This document shows positions 52,326 to 61,849 of a DNA stretch of 64,000 bases, piece by piece. Origin of the DNA: Rhodoblastus sp963703385 (GTDB lineage Bacteria; Pseudomonadota; Alphaproteobacteria; Rhizobiales; Beijerinckiaceae); contig OY969816.1 in the NCBI GenBank assembly GCA_963703385.1, positions 1,736,001 through 1,800,000 on the forward strand, given 5' to 3'. Position numbers and translations under genes: made by a program. Position 1 is the stretch's first letter; the number at the start of each line of letters is the position of its first letter. The notes under the pieces are model-generated. The model was not told where the DNA came from. It saw nothing but the letters and a program-made list of their open reading frames with translations, and made no database searches.

Positions 52326-55300
52326 ATGGATATTGCGATGATCGGGTTTTTTGACGGCTATTTGCACGCCTTGCGACAGGACCGCGATGACAAGACCGAA
52401 TTGTCGGATCGCTCCGCGTTGCAAAGCCTGCTCGAAAAGCTCTGCGCCGAGGCCGACCCGGCGATCCGGCTCATTCACGAGGCGAAAAAGGTCCCCGGCA
52501 AGGGCGGGCCGGATTTCAAGGCGATCAAGAACGGCATGATCGTCGGCTATGTCGAGGTCAAGGCCCTGGGCGCCAATCTCGACGAGGTGCTCAAGTCGGA
52601 CCAGATCAAGCGCTACAAGCAACTGTCCGGCAATATTCTGCTCACCGATTATCTGCAATTCATCTGGCTGCGCGACGGCAAGGTCAATGGCCGCGAATTG
52701 CTGGCCTTCCCCAGCGATCTGGAAGGCCGTCCGCAGCCGCCGCGCCCCGAGCGGGTCCAGGCCATCGCCGACCTGCTCGCCGCGTTTTTCTCAACGCCGC
52801 CCGAGGGCATTGGCCGCGCCTCGCGTCTGGCGCTGGCTCTGGCGACGCGCAGCCATTTGCTGCGCGAATTTCTCGGCGAGGAACTGGAACGGCAGGAGCG
52901 CGAGCATCGCGAGGGCCGGCTTTACGGTCTCTACGAGATTTTCCGCGATCAGATTTTTCACGAACTGACGCTCGGCGAATTCGCCGACGCTTTCGCGCAG
53001 ATGCTCGCCTATGGCCTGTTCCTGGCGCGGCTCAATTCCGGCGACGAGGCGGTGACACTCGCCAACGCCCGGCAATTCGTGCCCGGCTCCTTCCGCCTGA
53101 TCCGCGAACTGGTGCAGTTTCTCGATGATCTGTCCGCGCCCGAATATGGCGGAATCCGCTGGGTGATCGAGGAGATTCTTTCCATCGTCAACGGCCTCGA
53201 CCTCACGGCGATCCGCGAGGACCTGTCGTTCAGGAACCGCAGGGCTATCAGCCGAAACGTGCGGGCGCGCGACGAGGAAGAGCATCGCCTGTTCGAGCGC
53301 GACCCGTTCATCTATTTCTACGAGGATTTTCTCGCCAAATACGATTCCAAGATGAAAAAATCGCGCGGCGTCTACTACACCCCGCCGCCGGTGGTCAATT
53401 TCATCGTCCGCGCCATAGACGACATCTTGAGACAGAGCTTTGGCATCGGGGACGGCCTCGCCGACCACAAGAAGGTGACGGTGCTGGATTTCGCCTGCGG
53501 CACCGGCACTTTCCTGCTCGAAGTTTTCGAGCGGATTTTCGACAATATCGGCGGCGCGGACACGGCGCGGGCGGCGCTGCTGACCCGCGAACATCTGCTG
53601 AAAAACATTTTCGGTTTCGAATATCTGATCGCGCCCTACACGATCGCCCATCTCAAACTGTCGCAATATCTCGCCGACAAGGGCCATGCGCTGGGGCCGG
53701 GCGAGCGGCTTCAGGTGTTTCTGACCAACACGCTGGAGCCGATTGAGCCACAAAAGAACTTTATCGTTCCGGCCGTGACTGCCGAGGTCGAGGCGGCGCA
53801 AATGGTGAAGGAAAAGCCTATTTTGGTGATCACCGGCAATCCCCCTTATTACGCATTGTCACGAAATATGGGAAAGGCCGCACGTGCGTTAATTGAAAAA
53901 TACAAATTTATCGACGGGGTCTACTTTGGTGAAAAAAAGCACTGGCTTCATGATGATTATGTTAAATTTATCGCATTCGCTGAAGAAAAAATGCTCTTTT
54001 GTCGTGACGGAGTTGTTGGCGTCATAACAAATCACTCGTGGATCGACAATCCAACTTTTCGGGGAATGCGTCATTCGTTAATGCAGACTTTTGATCAAAT
54101 CTATATTATTGATCTGCATGGAAGCACTAAAAAGAAACAGATTCCACCAGATGGTTCAAAGGATGAAAATGTCTTTGACATCGAGCAAGGCGTGGCCATC
54201 AGTGTGTTTGTTCGTTCTCCGGATCTACCTAAGGCCATTTTACACGCCGAAATGTGGGGGACACGAATTGAGAAATATTTGACCCTTTCGAAGGTGACGT
54301 TGGGAGAAATAAATTGGCAAAACTTAACCCCAGCAGCGCCGCATTTCTTGTTTATTCCCCAAAATCAGAGTCTACAACAACAGTATAACGGCTTTTATGC
54401 AGTTGACAATATATTTAAGGCTTTTGTAACCGGTGTCGTTACGGCGCGAGATGGCTTAGTTGTTGCTATTGATGACGCCGAGATCGCGAAGAAAATTGAA
54501 ACTTTCTTAGACCAAACTATTTCTGACGACGAAATACGGCAAAAATATTCCGTCGGCGACAACTATCAATGGAAGCTAGCCGATGTCAGAAGTGCATTCA
54601 AGACTGAAAAATTTGATAAAGCGCTTGTCAGAAGCTACGCGTTTAGGCCGTTCGACGAGAGGAAAATTTATTATGATCGAAAATTAGTTTTCCGAACTCG
54701 CGACGAAGTAATGAGGCATTTGGTAGTCGATAATATTGCGCTATTGACGACGCGAATCACCAAAGATGAGGGCGCGGTATTTTGTTCATCGTCAATTGCT
54801 GCGCACAAAAGTGCGTCGTCTTATGATATAACTTATGTGTTTCCGTTACGCCTTATCGGCGAAACGAAAGAGGAAAATTTTCACAGCTCCTTCAGGCAAT
54901 TTATCGACGCTCGCTACACCCATCACTACACGCCCGAAGAAATCCTTGGCTATATTTACGCGGTCTTGCACGCCCCGACCTATCGTCGGCTGTATGCGGA
55001 ATTTCTGCGCATCGACTTCCCCCGCGTTCCCTTCCCGGAACGCGCCGAGGATTTCGAGCGGCTGTCGCTGCTGGGATGGGCCTTGGTTCAGGCCCATCTG
55101 CTGCGCGAATTTCCGCGCCAAAAACTCGGCGATTATCACGGCAAGGGCGACAATCGCGTCGAATTCGTCCGCTATGCCGAGGCGGAAGAATCCGTCGCCA
55201 TCAACGACAAACAATTTTTCGCGCCCGTGCCGCAAAACGTCTGGGACTTTGACATCGGCGGTTATCAGGTGCTGGAAAAATATCTCAAATCGCGCAAAGG

Positions 55301-55424
55301 CCGCGTCCTGACGCTCGACGAGATCGACCATGTCGCGGCGATTGCGGCTTCGCTGGCCTTCACCGTCGAACAGATGCAAAAAATCGACGCCGCCTATCGC
55401 GCCGCCTTTCCCGACCGGGGATAA
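52326..55424 (+). CDS. Single-chain restriction-modification enzyme (type IIG/ISP-like)
   Basis: A 1032-residue fused nuclease-methyltransferase. The N-terminal PD-(D/E)XK nuclease is visible with D63 (GGPDFKAIKNG) and E77-x-K79 (VGYVEVKA). A helical linker follows (about 160-350). The adenine methyltransferase has motif I VLDFACGTGTFLLEVF near residue 388 and motif IV NPPY near 505-508. The region beyond (to about residue 860) is the target recognition part. The C-terminus (YTHHYTPEEILGYIYAVLHA) matches proteins of this type. A second start codon at 52338 is possible. The DNA from about 53.83 to 54.92 kb is far more AT-rich than both ends, as if the recognition half was exchanged. Confidence 0.93.
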   Translation: MDIAMIGFFDGYLHALRQDRDDKTELSDRSALQSLLEKLCAEADPAIRLIHEAKKVPGKGGPDFKAIKNGMIVGYVEVKALGANLDEVLKSDQIKRYKQLSGNILLTDYLQFIWLRDGKVNGRELLAFPSDLEGRPQPPRPERVQAIADLLAAFFSTPPEGIGRASRLALALATRSHLLREFLGEELERQEREHREGRLYGLYEIFRDQIFHELTLGEFADAFAQMLAYGLFLARLNSGDEAVTLANARQFVPGSFRLIRELVQFLDDLSAPEYGGIRWVIEEILSIVNGLDLTAIREDLSFRNRRAISRNVRARDEEEHRLFERDPFIYFYEDFLAKYDSKMKKSRGVYYTPPPVVNFIVRAIDDILRQSFGIGDGLADHKKVTVLDFACGTGTFLLEVFERIFDNIGGADTARAALLTREHLLKNIFGFEYLIAPYTIAHLKLSQYLADKGHALGPGERLQVFLTNTLEPIEPQKNFIVPAVTAEVEAAQMVKEKPILVITGNPPYYALSRNMGKAARALIEKYKFIDGVYFGEKKHWLHDDYVKFIAFAEEKMLFCRDGVVGVITNHSWIDNPTFRGMRHSLMQTFDQIYIIDLHGSTKKKQIPPDGSKDENVFDIEQGVAISVFVRSPDLPKAILHAEMWGTRIEKYLTLSKVTLGEINWQNLTPAAPHFLFIPQNQSLQQQYNGFYAVDNIFKAFVTGVVTARDGLVVAIDDAEIAKKIETFLDQTISDDEIRQKYSVGDNYQWKLADVRSAFKTEKFDKALVRSYAFRPFDERKIYYDRKLVFRTRDEVMRHLVVDNIALLTTRITKDEGAVFCSSSIAAHKSASSYDITYVFPLRLIGETKEENFHSSFRQFIDARYTHHYTPEEILGYIYAVLHAPTYRRLYAEFLRIDFPRVPFPERAEDFERLSLLGWALVQAHLLREFPRQKLGDYHGKGDNRVEFVRYAEAEESVAINDKQFFAPVPQNVWDFDIGGYQVLEKYLKSRKGRVLTLDEIDHVAAIAASLAFTVEQMQKIDAAYRAAFPDRG

Positions 55425-55495
55425 GTTTTTTTGCCTCTCGCTCCCGCCGCAATCGCGCGGCAAGATGAATGCGATTCGAGGGGGAGCGCAAAACC

Positions 55496-55777
55496 ATGGC
55501 GCGGGCGAGTCAGGCGGCAAAAGACAATCAAATCGACCTGTTCGGCGCCCCGGCCGCGCCGGTCTATCGGCCTGACCTGGGAAAAGTGCGGTCGCGGCTT
55601 GGAAAGCTTCTCGGCGAGGCCCGCGCGGCGGAGGAAATGCCGTGGGAGCCAGCGCAATTGTCGCTCTATCGCGTGATTTTCCCGCAAATGGCCGCGTATC
55701 TCCCGGCGGAAGAAGGCGAAAGTTTTCGGCGCGCCTTCGATGCGGAATTGTCAAGGCTGGACCCGGAAAAGGCTTGA
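55496..55777 (+). CDS. Small protein of unknown function after the R-M gene
   Basis: A 93-residue soluble protein (starts MARASQAAKDNQIDLFGAPA; later PDLGKVRSRLGKLLGEARAA). No family recognised. GGGGGAG lies upstream of the ATG. It lies 71 bp after the restriction-modification gene and is on the same strand, so co-expression is possible. The acidic, Ala/Glu/Leu-rich composition suggests a helical bundle. Confidence 0.65.
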   Translation: MARASQAAKDNQIDLFGAPAAPVYRPDLGKVRSRLGKLLGEARAAEEMPWEPAQLSLYRVIFPQMAAYLPAEEGESFRRAFDAELSRLDPEKA

Positions 55778-55861
55778 GCGCCAGCACGGCGTCGCGAACG
55801 TCCCGCGAGAGGCCCAGGTGACGAAGCAATCCCGCGGCCATGCCGCATCGATCGTCGCAGG

Positions 55862-55975
55862 CCCTCCCTCCCCCTTGTGGGGAGGGCTGGGGTGGGGGTG
55901 CGAACGGCTGGCGTTTAGGTGTGTTGCCCCCCACCCGGCCGCTTCGCGGCCACCCTCCCCACGAGGGGGAGGGAT
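55862..55975. repeat. Palindromic repeat element (copy of the pxpA-side element)
   Basis: Two hairpin-forming blocks: CCCTCCCCCTTGTGGGGAGGG at the left and CCCTCCCCACGAGGGGGAGGG at the right, joined by a CGAACGGC-rich middle and a GGCCGCTTCGCGGCC hairpin. It shares blocks with 32674-32713. Confidence 0.75.
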
Positions 55976-56045
55976 GACGCCTTCATCTGAATGAAAGGCT
56001 TTTGCCGCAAGCTGGCGGAAACGCTTTTTGTTTGGGAAGTGTTCG

Positions 56046-56981
56046 ATGACCGATGTTGAAAACCTTTCCCCGCTCGCCGCCTTGCGCCGTTCGATCTTCG
56101 AAAATGGCAAGGCTTCGCGGGCCGATTTTTCCCGCGCTTTGGCGTGGAACGGTGGGGATTCGCCGGACTATGCGCAATTGCTGGCCGATATCGCCGTCGA
56201 TCTGCTGGTCGATCAGGCCGATCCGCCGCAATATATTTCGGCCGAGGGCTCTGATTGGCTCATTGGGCAGATTCAAGCCAACCAACTTTCCTATCCGACC
56301 GAAATGCGGCTGCTCACCGAAACCATGCGCTATGCGGTCAGCCTGCCTTCGACGCTTTCAGGCTTCTGCCTCGGCGAAATCGAGGCCGCCGTCACGCAGG
56401 GCCGGCCCGGCCATCCCGCCGGCCGCATCGACGCTCGCGATGTCGAAAATCTGCGCCTGGCGGTCTATGCCACCGACGAAAAATCTTCGCTCCATGTCAG
56501 CCGCGACGAGGCCGAGGTTTTGCTCCGCATCGCCCATGCGGGCGCAAGGAGCGCGATCGATCCGGCTTTCGACAAATTTTTCGCCCAGGCCGTCGGCAAT
56601 TATCTGATGGGCATAGCCTTTCACGGCACGCCCCAGGCGGCGGAGGTGAAATCGCTGGAGGCGTTCGAAGACGCGCCGGCGACGGGTTTCGGCGGTTTCC
56701 TCAGCGCGATGTTCAGCTGGATCAAGCGGCCGACCCTTGAAGACCTGAAAACGCCGATTGAGATGGCGGACGACGACTTGCGCGCCCAGCTCGACGCCGA
56801 TGACAGGGAACGGGCGCAAGCGGAAAAAATCGACGCGGACGAGACCGCCTGGCTCGTCGCCCATCTCGCGCGGCCGGGGGCGCTGACGTCTGCCGAAATC
56901 AGCCTGCTCGCCTTCCTCAAACAGGAAGTCGCCGCGCCGCCGCCGGCGCTCGACGACCTGTTCCGCAAGGCGGGGGTTTAG
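56046..56981 (+). CDS. Conserved protein of unknown function
   Basis: A 311-residue soluble protein with no signal peptide or membrane helix. No family recognised. The centre has repeated DARDVENLRLAVYATDEKSS and SRDEAEVLLRIAHAG patterns, recalling short EF-hand-like or helical repeats. The C-terminal tail is acidic and ends with a helix (LTSAEISLLAFLKQEV). The ATG at 56046 is the best start. The gene is convergent with the YiiX-like hydrolase 8 bp away. Confidence 0.75.
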   Translation: MTDVENLSPLAALRRSIFENGKASRADFSRALAWNGGDSPDYAQLLADIAVDLLVDQADPPQYISAEGSDWLIGQIQANQLSYPTEMRLLTETMRYAVSLPSTLSGFCLGEIEAAVTQGRPGHPAGRIDARDVENLRLAVYATDEKSSLHVSRDEAEVLLRIAHAGARSAIDPAFDKFFAQAVGNYLMGIAFHGTPQAAEVKSLEAFEDAPATGFGGFLSAMFSWIKRPTLEDLKTPIEMADDDLRAQLDADDRERAQAEKIDADETAWLVAHLARPGALTSAEISLLAFLKQEVAAPPPALDDLFRKAGV

Positions 56982-56988
56982 GGCGTTT

Positions 56989-57747
56989 TCAATCGATGGT
57001 CTCGGGCACGTCCGCCCATTGAACGGTCTTGAAATTGAAGCCGCTTTCGAGGGTCGGCTTGACGATCTCGAAAAAGGGCGAAACGTCGAAGTCGCGTGGC
57101 GTGAACAGGGAATGATGGCGGATGTGCAGGATTTCCTTGACGCAATCCGGACAGTCGTCCCCGCTTGCCCGGATCAGCTCGATCTCGGGCAGGATCGGAT
57201 ATTGAATCGACTGGAAGGCCTGGGCGATCAGGGTCGAACAGATCGCGCGGGTCGGATCGCCGCTGCCCACAGCCAGCATCCGCCGCCGCCAGCGTGAGGG
57301 AATGGGCGGGTTGGGCAGGAGATAGCGCGCGAGATCGACGACATTGCGCAGATCGTAGCGATTGCCAAGCCGCTCCTCGGCGAAGCTTACGATCGCCTTT
57401 CGATCGGCGTCGTCGAGCCCGACCGGCCGGCAGATGCGGGTGTGAAAGCCGGCGTAGCGCTCGACGCCGACCTGGCGCACGCCCCCGACCAGATCCGCCT
57501 CGATCAGGCAAGGCGCGCCGGATTGGCGCGACGGGCCGACATAGAGCGCGGCATGGGACCAGGTCGAATGGGTCAGATATTTGATCGCCGAGGAAATGCG
57601 GGCCTTGCCCTCGACCAGCAGCACATCGCAGGGGCGCAGAGAGGCGAGCAGGACATCGGGCGGCGTCGGCGGACTCGCGGCGCCGCTGTCGCGCTCCTCG
57701 GTCAGAAACTCGGCCAATGCGCGACCGATCAGGTCGAAAATGAACAT
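56989..57747 (-). CDS. YiiX/YebB-like NlpC/P60 family cysteine hydrolase
   Basis: A 252-residue permuted papain-like hydrolase. The region DVLLASLRPCDVLLVEGKAR, then STWSHAALYVGPS contains the catalytic His; ICSTLIAQAFQS contains the catalytic Cys. Members cleave amide bonds in peptidoglycan, lipids or other substrates. No signal peptide is seen, so a cytoplasmic or membrane-associated place is likely. Confidence 0.85.
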   Translation of the reverse strand: MFIFDLIGRALAEFLTEERDSGAASPPTPPDVLLASLRPCDVLLVEGKARISSAIKYLTHSTWSHAALYVGPSRQSGAPCLIEADLVGGVRQVGVERYAGFHTRICRPVGLDDADRKAIVSFAEERLGNRYDLRNVVDLARYLLPNPPIPSRWRRRMLAVGSGDPTRAICSTLIAQAFQSIQYPILPEIELIRASGDDCPDCVKEILHIRHHSLFTPRDFDVSPFFEIVKPTLESGFNFKTVQWADVPETID

Positions 57748-57947
57748 GACGCCCTCGTCTCGATCTCCGCCCTTCGCGCCGCCCTGCGCGCCGCCTGAGG
57801 CCTGCTCTCGTCAGGCGCCATTTGTACGAGGCGAAAACCAAACCGCCAAATAACAAGCTTGAGCGCGCCCGGCGCCGCCCTTGACGCGCCCCCTTCCCTG
57901 CCGCCAAGCTCGGGCGACAAGGTTTTCTCCCCAAAGGTTTTCGCCCG

Positions 57948-59138
57948 ATGTCCAAATCAAGCCCGCCATCGCAACAAGACAGGCGTGTGCGCACAAAACT
58001 GGTTCACGCGGGGCGCGACCCGTTCGAACAGTTCGGCTTCGTCAATACGCCGATCTATCGCGGCTCGACCGTGTTGCAGCCGACCCTCGCCGATCTCGAA
58101 GCGCGGCACACAAAACGCTTCGTCTATGGCACGCTGGGCACGCCGACCACCGAGGCGCTGGAAAAAGCGTGGTCGGAAATCGCCGGCGCCGCGGGCACGG
58201 TTCTGGCCGCCTCGGGCCTCGCCGCGATCACCGTCGCCCTGCTCACGGCGGTGAAAACCGGCGACCATCTGCTGGTCACCAATTCCGCCTATCAGCCGAC
58301 CCGGACCTTTTGCGATTTGTTTTTAGCCCGAATGGGCGTGGAGACGAGTTATTACCATCCGCTCGTCGGCGCCGAGATCGAGGCCGTGATGCGGCCCAAC
58401 ACCAGGGCCGTGCTGGTCGAGGCGCCGGGCTCGCAGAGTTTCGAAATGCAGGACGTTCCCGCCATCGCGGAAGTCGCGCATGCGCGCGGCGCCTGCGTGA
58501 TCATGGACAACACCTGGGCGACGCCCTTGTTCTTCCCGCCGCATCAGCGCGGGGTCGATCTCGCCGTGGAGGCCGGCACCAAATATCTGTCCGGCCATTC
58601 CGACCTGCTGCTCGGCCTGGTGTCGGCCAATGAACAATGGCTCAAGCCGTTGCGCCAGACGTTCAACCTGTTCGCCATGTGCGCCGGGCCGGACGACGTT
58701 TTTCTGGCCTTGCGCGGCTTGCGGACCATGGATCTGCGCCTGCGCGAGGCGGAGCGTCAGGGATTTGCGCTGGCGAGATGGCTTCAGCAGCGCCCGGAAG
58801 TTTTACGCGTGCTGCACCCTGGCCTGGAGAGCGACCCTGGACATGCGATCTGGAAGCGCGATTTTCTCGGCGCCTCGGGCCTGTTCTCGGTGATTCTCAA
58901 GCCGGTTTCCAAGGCCGCCCTTGCCGCGCTGCTCGACGGACTGGAGCTATTCGCCATGGGCTACAGCTGGGGCGGCTACGAGAGCCTGGTCATCCCCTTC
59001 GACTGCCGATCCTATCGCACCGCGACCGCCTGGGCTCCGGAAGGGCCGGCCCTGCGCTTCTCGGTTGGACTCGAAGACATCGAGGATCTCAAGGCCGACC
59101 TTGACCAAGGTTTTACGCGGATGCGGGCCAGCGCATGA
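57948..59138 (+). CDS. metC: Cystathionine beta-lyase
   Basis: A 396-residue PLP enzyme of the Cys/Met metabolism family. The catalytic Lys is in EAGTKYLSGHSDLLLG; the family motifs SGLAAITVALLTAVKTGDHL and DNTWATPLFFPPHQRGVDLA are present, as is GYSWGGYESL. It splits cystathionine to homocysteine, pyruvate and ammonia. Its 3' end overlaps the convergent GNAT gene by 26 bp. Confidence 0.93.
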   Translation: MSKSSPPSQQDRRVRTKLVHAGRDPFEQFGFVNTPIYRGSTVLQPTLADLEARHTKRFVYGTLGTPTTEALEKAWSEIAGAAGTVLAASGLAAITVALLTAVKTGDHLLVTNSAYQPTRTFCDLFLARMGVETSYYHPLVGAEIEAVMRPNTRAVLVEAPGSQSFEMQDVPAIAEVAHARGACVIMDNTWATPLFFPPHQRGVDLAVEAGTKYLSGHSDLLLGLVSANEQWLKPLRQTFNLFAMCAGPDDVFLALRGLRTMDLRLREAERQGFALARWLQQRPEVLRVLHPGLESDPGHAIWKRDFLGASGLFSVILKPVSKAALAALLDGLELFAMGYSWGGYESLVIPFDCRSYRTATAWAPEGPALRFSVGLEDIEDLKADLDQGFTRMRASA

Positions 59139-59619
59139 CATCGGCCAGGTCGATCGAGGCGAACAGGCGGCCGTCGCGCGCCTCGATCCGCTCGAAGAAG
59201 CGCCGCGCGAGGGCGAGCATCGATTCATTATCGGGCAGGATTTCCAGCTCCAGCCGCTCGAATCCGGCCTGAACGCCGGCGCCGATCAATTCTTTCATCA
59301 GCGCCGAGCCCATGCCTTTGCGCTGGCAGTCCCCTTCGACGGTGAAAGCCAGTTCGCCGACCTCGGGCCGCGTCGGATCGGCCAGCAATTCGGCGGCGGC
59401 GCGGATCACGCCGTCCTCCTCGCAGATCACCACAATTCTCTGGTCGGACGCCGCAGCGCCCGCGTGAAGCTCGATCAGAAAGTCCTCGGCGTCGCCAAAG
59501 AAGCGCAAGCGCCGGTCCTTGTCGCTGAGGCGCAGCAGATGATCGGCGTAACGGTCGGCGTCGCGCGGCCCCAGCCGGGTCAAATTGCGGCAGCCGCACA
59601 TCTCCAGAACTTCAAGCAA
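59113..59619 (-). CDS. GNAT family N-acetyltransferase
   Basis: A 168-residue GNAT domain with the acetyl-CoA loop QRKGMGSALMKELIGAG and the strand VGELAFTVEG. The LSDKDRRLRFFG beginning is typical of the large group of RimI-like GNATs of unknown substrate. It overlaps the convergent metC gene at its 3' end. Confidence 0.88.
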   Translation of the reverse strand: MLEVLEMCGCRNLTRLGPRDADRYADHLLRLSDKDRRLRFFGDAEDFLIELHAGAAASDQRIVVICEEDGVIRAAAELLADPTRPEVGELAFTVEGDCQRKGMGSALMKELIGAGVQAGFERLELEILPDNESMLALARRFFERIEARDGRLFASIDLADVMRWPASA

Positions 59620-59664
59620 GTCGAAACCTCTCTCGTTAACTTATATTCGAATAAGTGCATATTA

Positions 59665-60537
59665 TTAGGCATTTGTCAAGTTTGGCGTCGCCCCGGCGAG
59701 TTTCCGTCCGCGCGGCTTGGGCAGGATGGCGTCGGGCGCAAGGGTGAAGGCGATGCGGCGCCGGGCGAAAATCCGCGCGACGACGAGCGCCGAAGCGAGG
59801 CCGAGGCAGGCGCCGCCGAAAACGTCGCTCGGGTAATGGGCGCCGAGAATAATTCGCGACGCCGCAACCGGCAGGGCCACAATCAGAAAAGCCGGCCCCA
59901 GGCGCGGCCACAGCAAAGTGAGCGCGGCCAAAGTGGCGAAGACCGTCGTGGTGTGGCCTGAGGGAAAACTCGCCTCCACCGCCCTGAGCGAAAAGAAATC
60001 GAAGTGGAACGGCCCGTCGAGATTGATGAGATAGGGCCGGGCGCGGCCGACGACATGTTTCACGATCTGGACGGCGATCCCGGAGAAAGCCAGGACGGCG
60101 AAGAAATAAAAGCCGCGCGAGGCGACGAGCCCCCAGGCCGCGCGCCGCCTCGGCCCCAAAACCTTTTCGCGCCGGAACAGACCGAGGACGACCGCCATGA
60201 CGGACAGCGCGAACAGCCAGTTCGATTTGCCGGCCTGACTGATCGCGCCGAAATAATGGATGAACCGGGGGTCGAGCCGAATTGCGGCGCGGGCGGCTCC
60301 CTCGTCGAGAAACAGGCCGATCGGGATCAGCGCCGACGCCGCCAGGATGGCGAGCGCGGTCCACAGCGGCCACAGTTGCGCGGCCGGCGCCAATGGGCGG
60401 CGCCAATGCGCGACGAGATCGCGCCAGGCGCGCCCCGCGCCATTGGCGACCCCTCCGCGACCCGAAACCGCTTGACCGGTCAAATTCCTGTCTCCAGTCC
60501 GAACGAAGGCGCTGTCGCCTTGCGACCAATTTACCAT
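59665..60537 (-). CDS. PAP2 family phosphatase
   Basis: A 290-residue membrane phosphatase of the PAP2 superfamily. The three motifs are KHVVGRARPYL (C1), FPSGHTTTVFA (C2) and SRIILGAHYPSDV (C3), with catalytic His in C2 and C3. Several membrane helices surround them. It acts on lipid phosphates or undecaprenyl pyrophosphate; the last residues (GATPNLTNA) precede an AT-rich spacer. Confidence 0.93.
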   Translation of the reverse strand: MVNWSQGDSAFVRTGDRNLTGQAVSGRGGVANGAGRAWRDLVAHWRRPLAPAAQLWPLWTALAILAASALIPIGLFLDEGAARAAIRLDPRFIHYFGAISQAGKSNWLFALSVMAVVLGLFRREKVLGPRRRAAWGLVASRGFYFFAVLAFSGIAVQIVKHVVGRARPYLINLDGPFHFDFFSLRAVEASFPSGHTTTVFATLAALTLLWPRLGPAFLIVALPVAASRIILGAHYPSDVFGGACLGLASALVVARIFARRRIAFTLAPDAILPKPRGRKLAGATPNLTNA

Positions 60538-60668
60538 CGCCGCGACATGGCTGGACGCCCGCCACGGATGCGCTGGCGGGCATTTTTTGGCGCCGTATGT
60601 CGGCGCATCCGCAACGCAAGCTACCTAAGGCGTTTTATTAGGTGTTGCGCATAACGCATTGACCTTGT

Positions 60669-60745
60669 TGGCGACCCCGGCAGGATTCGAACCTGCGACC
60701 TACTGCTTAGAAGGCAGTTGCTCTATCCGGCTGAGCTACGGGGTC
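60669..60745 (-). tRNA. tRNA-Arg (anticodon TCT)
   Basis: A 77-nt cloverleaf: acceptor GACCCCG / CGGGGTC, D arm GCTCAGCCGGATAGAGC, anticodon loop CTTCTAA giving TCT, T arm with GGTTCGAATCC, and an encoded CCA. Confidence 0.97.
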
Positions 60746-60765
60746 GGGATCGCCAAAACCGGCGA

Positions 60766-61071
60766 TCAATGGGTCCAGGGCGTCGCGCGGTTGCTGCGAA
60801 AATTGTCGGAATAGGACACGACCCGGCGCGCAACCTCCTTGGGCTCCTCGACGCGATAGGGAATGCCGTTGCGTTCCGCATAAGCCACCGCTTCTTCGCG
60901 GGTCTCGAAATCGAGCTTGATCTGGCTGTTCATGTCGCTCGACGAGGTCCAGCCCATCAGCGGGTCGATGCTGCGCGCGCTTTCCGGCATGAAATCAAGC
61001 CGCCAAAGTCTGGTCTTGCCCATGCCCGACTGGTTGGCGTTTTTCGCCGGACGATAGATGCGCGCCGTCAT
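60766..61071 (-). CDS. ETC complex I accessory subunit (NDUFS4/NuoS-like)
   Basis: A 101-residue protein: MTARIYRPAKNANQSGMGKT, WRLDFMPESARSIDPLMGWT, then IKLDFETREEAVAYAERNGI and RRVVSYSDNFRSNRATPWTH. This is the conserved alphaproteobacterial counterpart of mitochondrial NDUFS4 (18-kDa subunit). It stabilises the NADH-binding arm of complex I. The nuo operon is not here. It lies between two tRNA genes. Confidence 0.93.
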   Translation of the reverse strand: MTARIYRPAKNANQSGMGKTRLWRLDFMPESARSIDPLMGWTSSSDMNSQIKLDFETREEAVAYAERNGIPYRVEEPKEVARRVVSYSDNFRSNRATPWTH

Positions 61072-61150
61072 GACCGTTCCAATCTCTAAAAGTTTCCGGC
61101 TCCCGCTTCCGACGGACCGAAAGCAGGAGGCTGTCCTTAAGGACGGGCGA

Positions 61151-61227
61151 TGGTCGGGGCAGCAGGATTCGAACCTGCGACCTGAAGTACCCAAAACTTC
61201 CGCGCTACCAGGCTGCGCTATACCCCG
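61151..61227 (-). tRNA. tRNA-Pro (anticodon TGG)
   Basis: A 77-nt cloverleaf: acceptor CGGGGTA / TGCCCCG, anticodon stem GAAGT / ACTTC with loop TTTGGGT giving TGG, T arm GGTTCGAATCC, and an encoded CCA. Confidence 0.97.
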
Positions 61228-61279
61228 AACGAGCCCTGCCGTGGCTACCACGGGCGGCGTCCGGCGACAAGCGTTCGCC

Positions 61280-61816
61280 CTATTTCGCGAACATCGGGTG
61301 GCGCACCAGATCGCCCTCTTTCAGCCCGATTTTCCGGGCGTAGCCGGCGTTGACCTCGAGCACGCCGAGCGCCGGTCCATCCGACGAAATGATGCTTTCC
61401 GACATCGGCTCGGCGTTCGCATGGATGTGGGTGACCTCGCCGGTGGGCGCGATGAAGATCATGTCGAGCGGGATATAGGTGTCTTTCATCCACATCAGGA
61501 TGTTCTGCTCCCGCGCAAACTGGAACAGCATGCCGCGGTCCGGCGGCAGATATCGCCGATCCATCAGCCCATGCTCGCGCTCGGCCGCTGTGCGCATGAC
61601 CTCGACCGAGAGATGATGCTCTTGCCGGTGGCCGCCCCTGGGATCGGTGACGATCGTGAGGGGTTCGAGCGCGGCCGGGGCGTCTTGCGCCAAGACCTCC
61701 TGCGCAAAGGCCGGCGTGAAGTACAAATTCGGCGAGGCGCGGAGGACAGGCGCGGCCAGCGCCAAAACGCCCGCAAGCGAAAGAAGGCGGGCGGCAGACC
61801 CAAGAAAACGCGCCAT
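61280..61816 (-). CDS. DUF192 secreted protein
   Basis: About 178 residues. A signal peptide (LLSLAGVLALAAPVLRA) precedes the DUF192 domain with EHGLMDRRYLPPDRGMLFQF, MWMKDTYIPLDMIFI and a conserved THIHANAEP. The ATG at 61816 gives the best signal peptide; a start at 61834 would add six residues. Function of the family is unknown; it often lies next to cold-shock genes, as here. Confidence 0.88.
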   Translation of the reverse strand: MARFLGSAARLLSLAGVLALAAPVLRASPNLYFTPAFAQEVLAQDAPAALEPLTIVTDPRGGHRQEHHLSVEVMRTAAEREHGLMDRRYLPPDRGMLFQFAREQNILMWMKDTYIPLDMIFIAPTGEVTHIHANAEPMSESIISSDGPALGVLEVNAGYARKIGLKEGDLVRHPMFAK

Positions 61817-61849
61817 GAGCGAACCTCGTGACATCGACGCCGCGCGCGC

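Noticed and set aside
60538..61280. Integrase or phage remnant beside the two tRNA genes
   Set aside because: tRNA genes are common integration sites, but neighbouring genes are ordinary housekeeping genes and no attachment repeat or integrase is visible.
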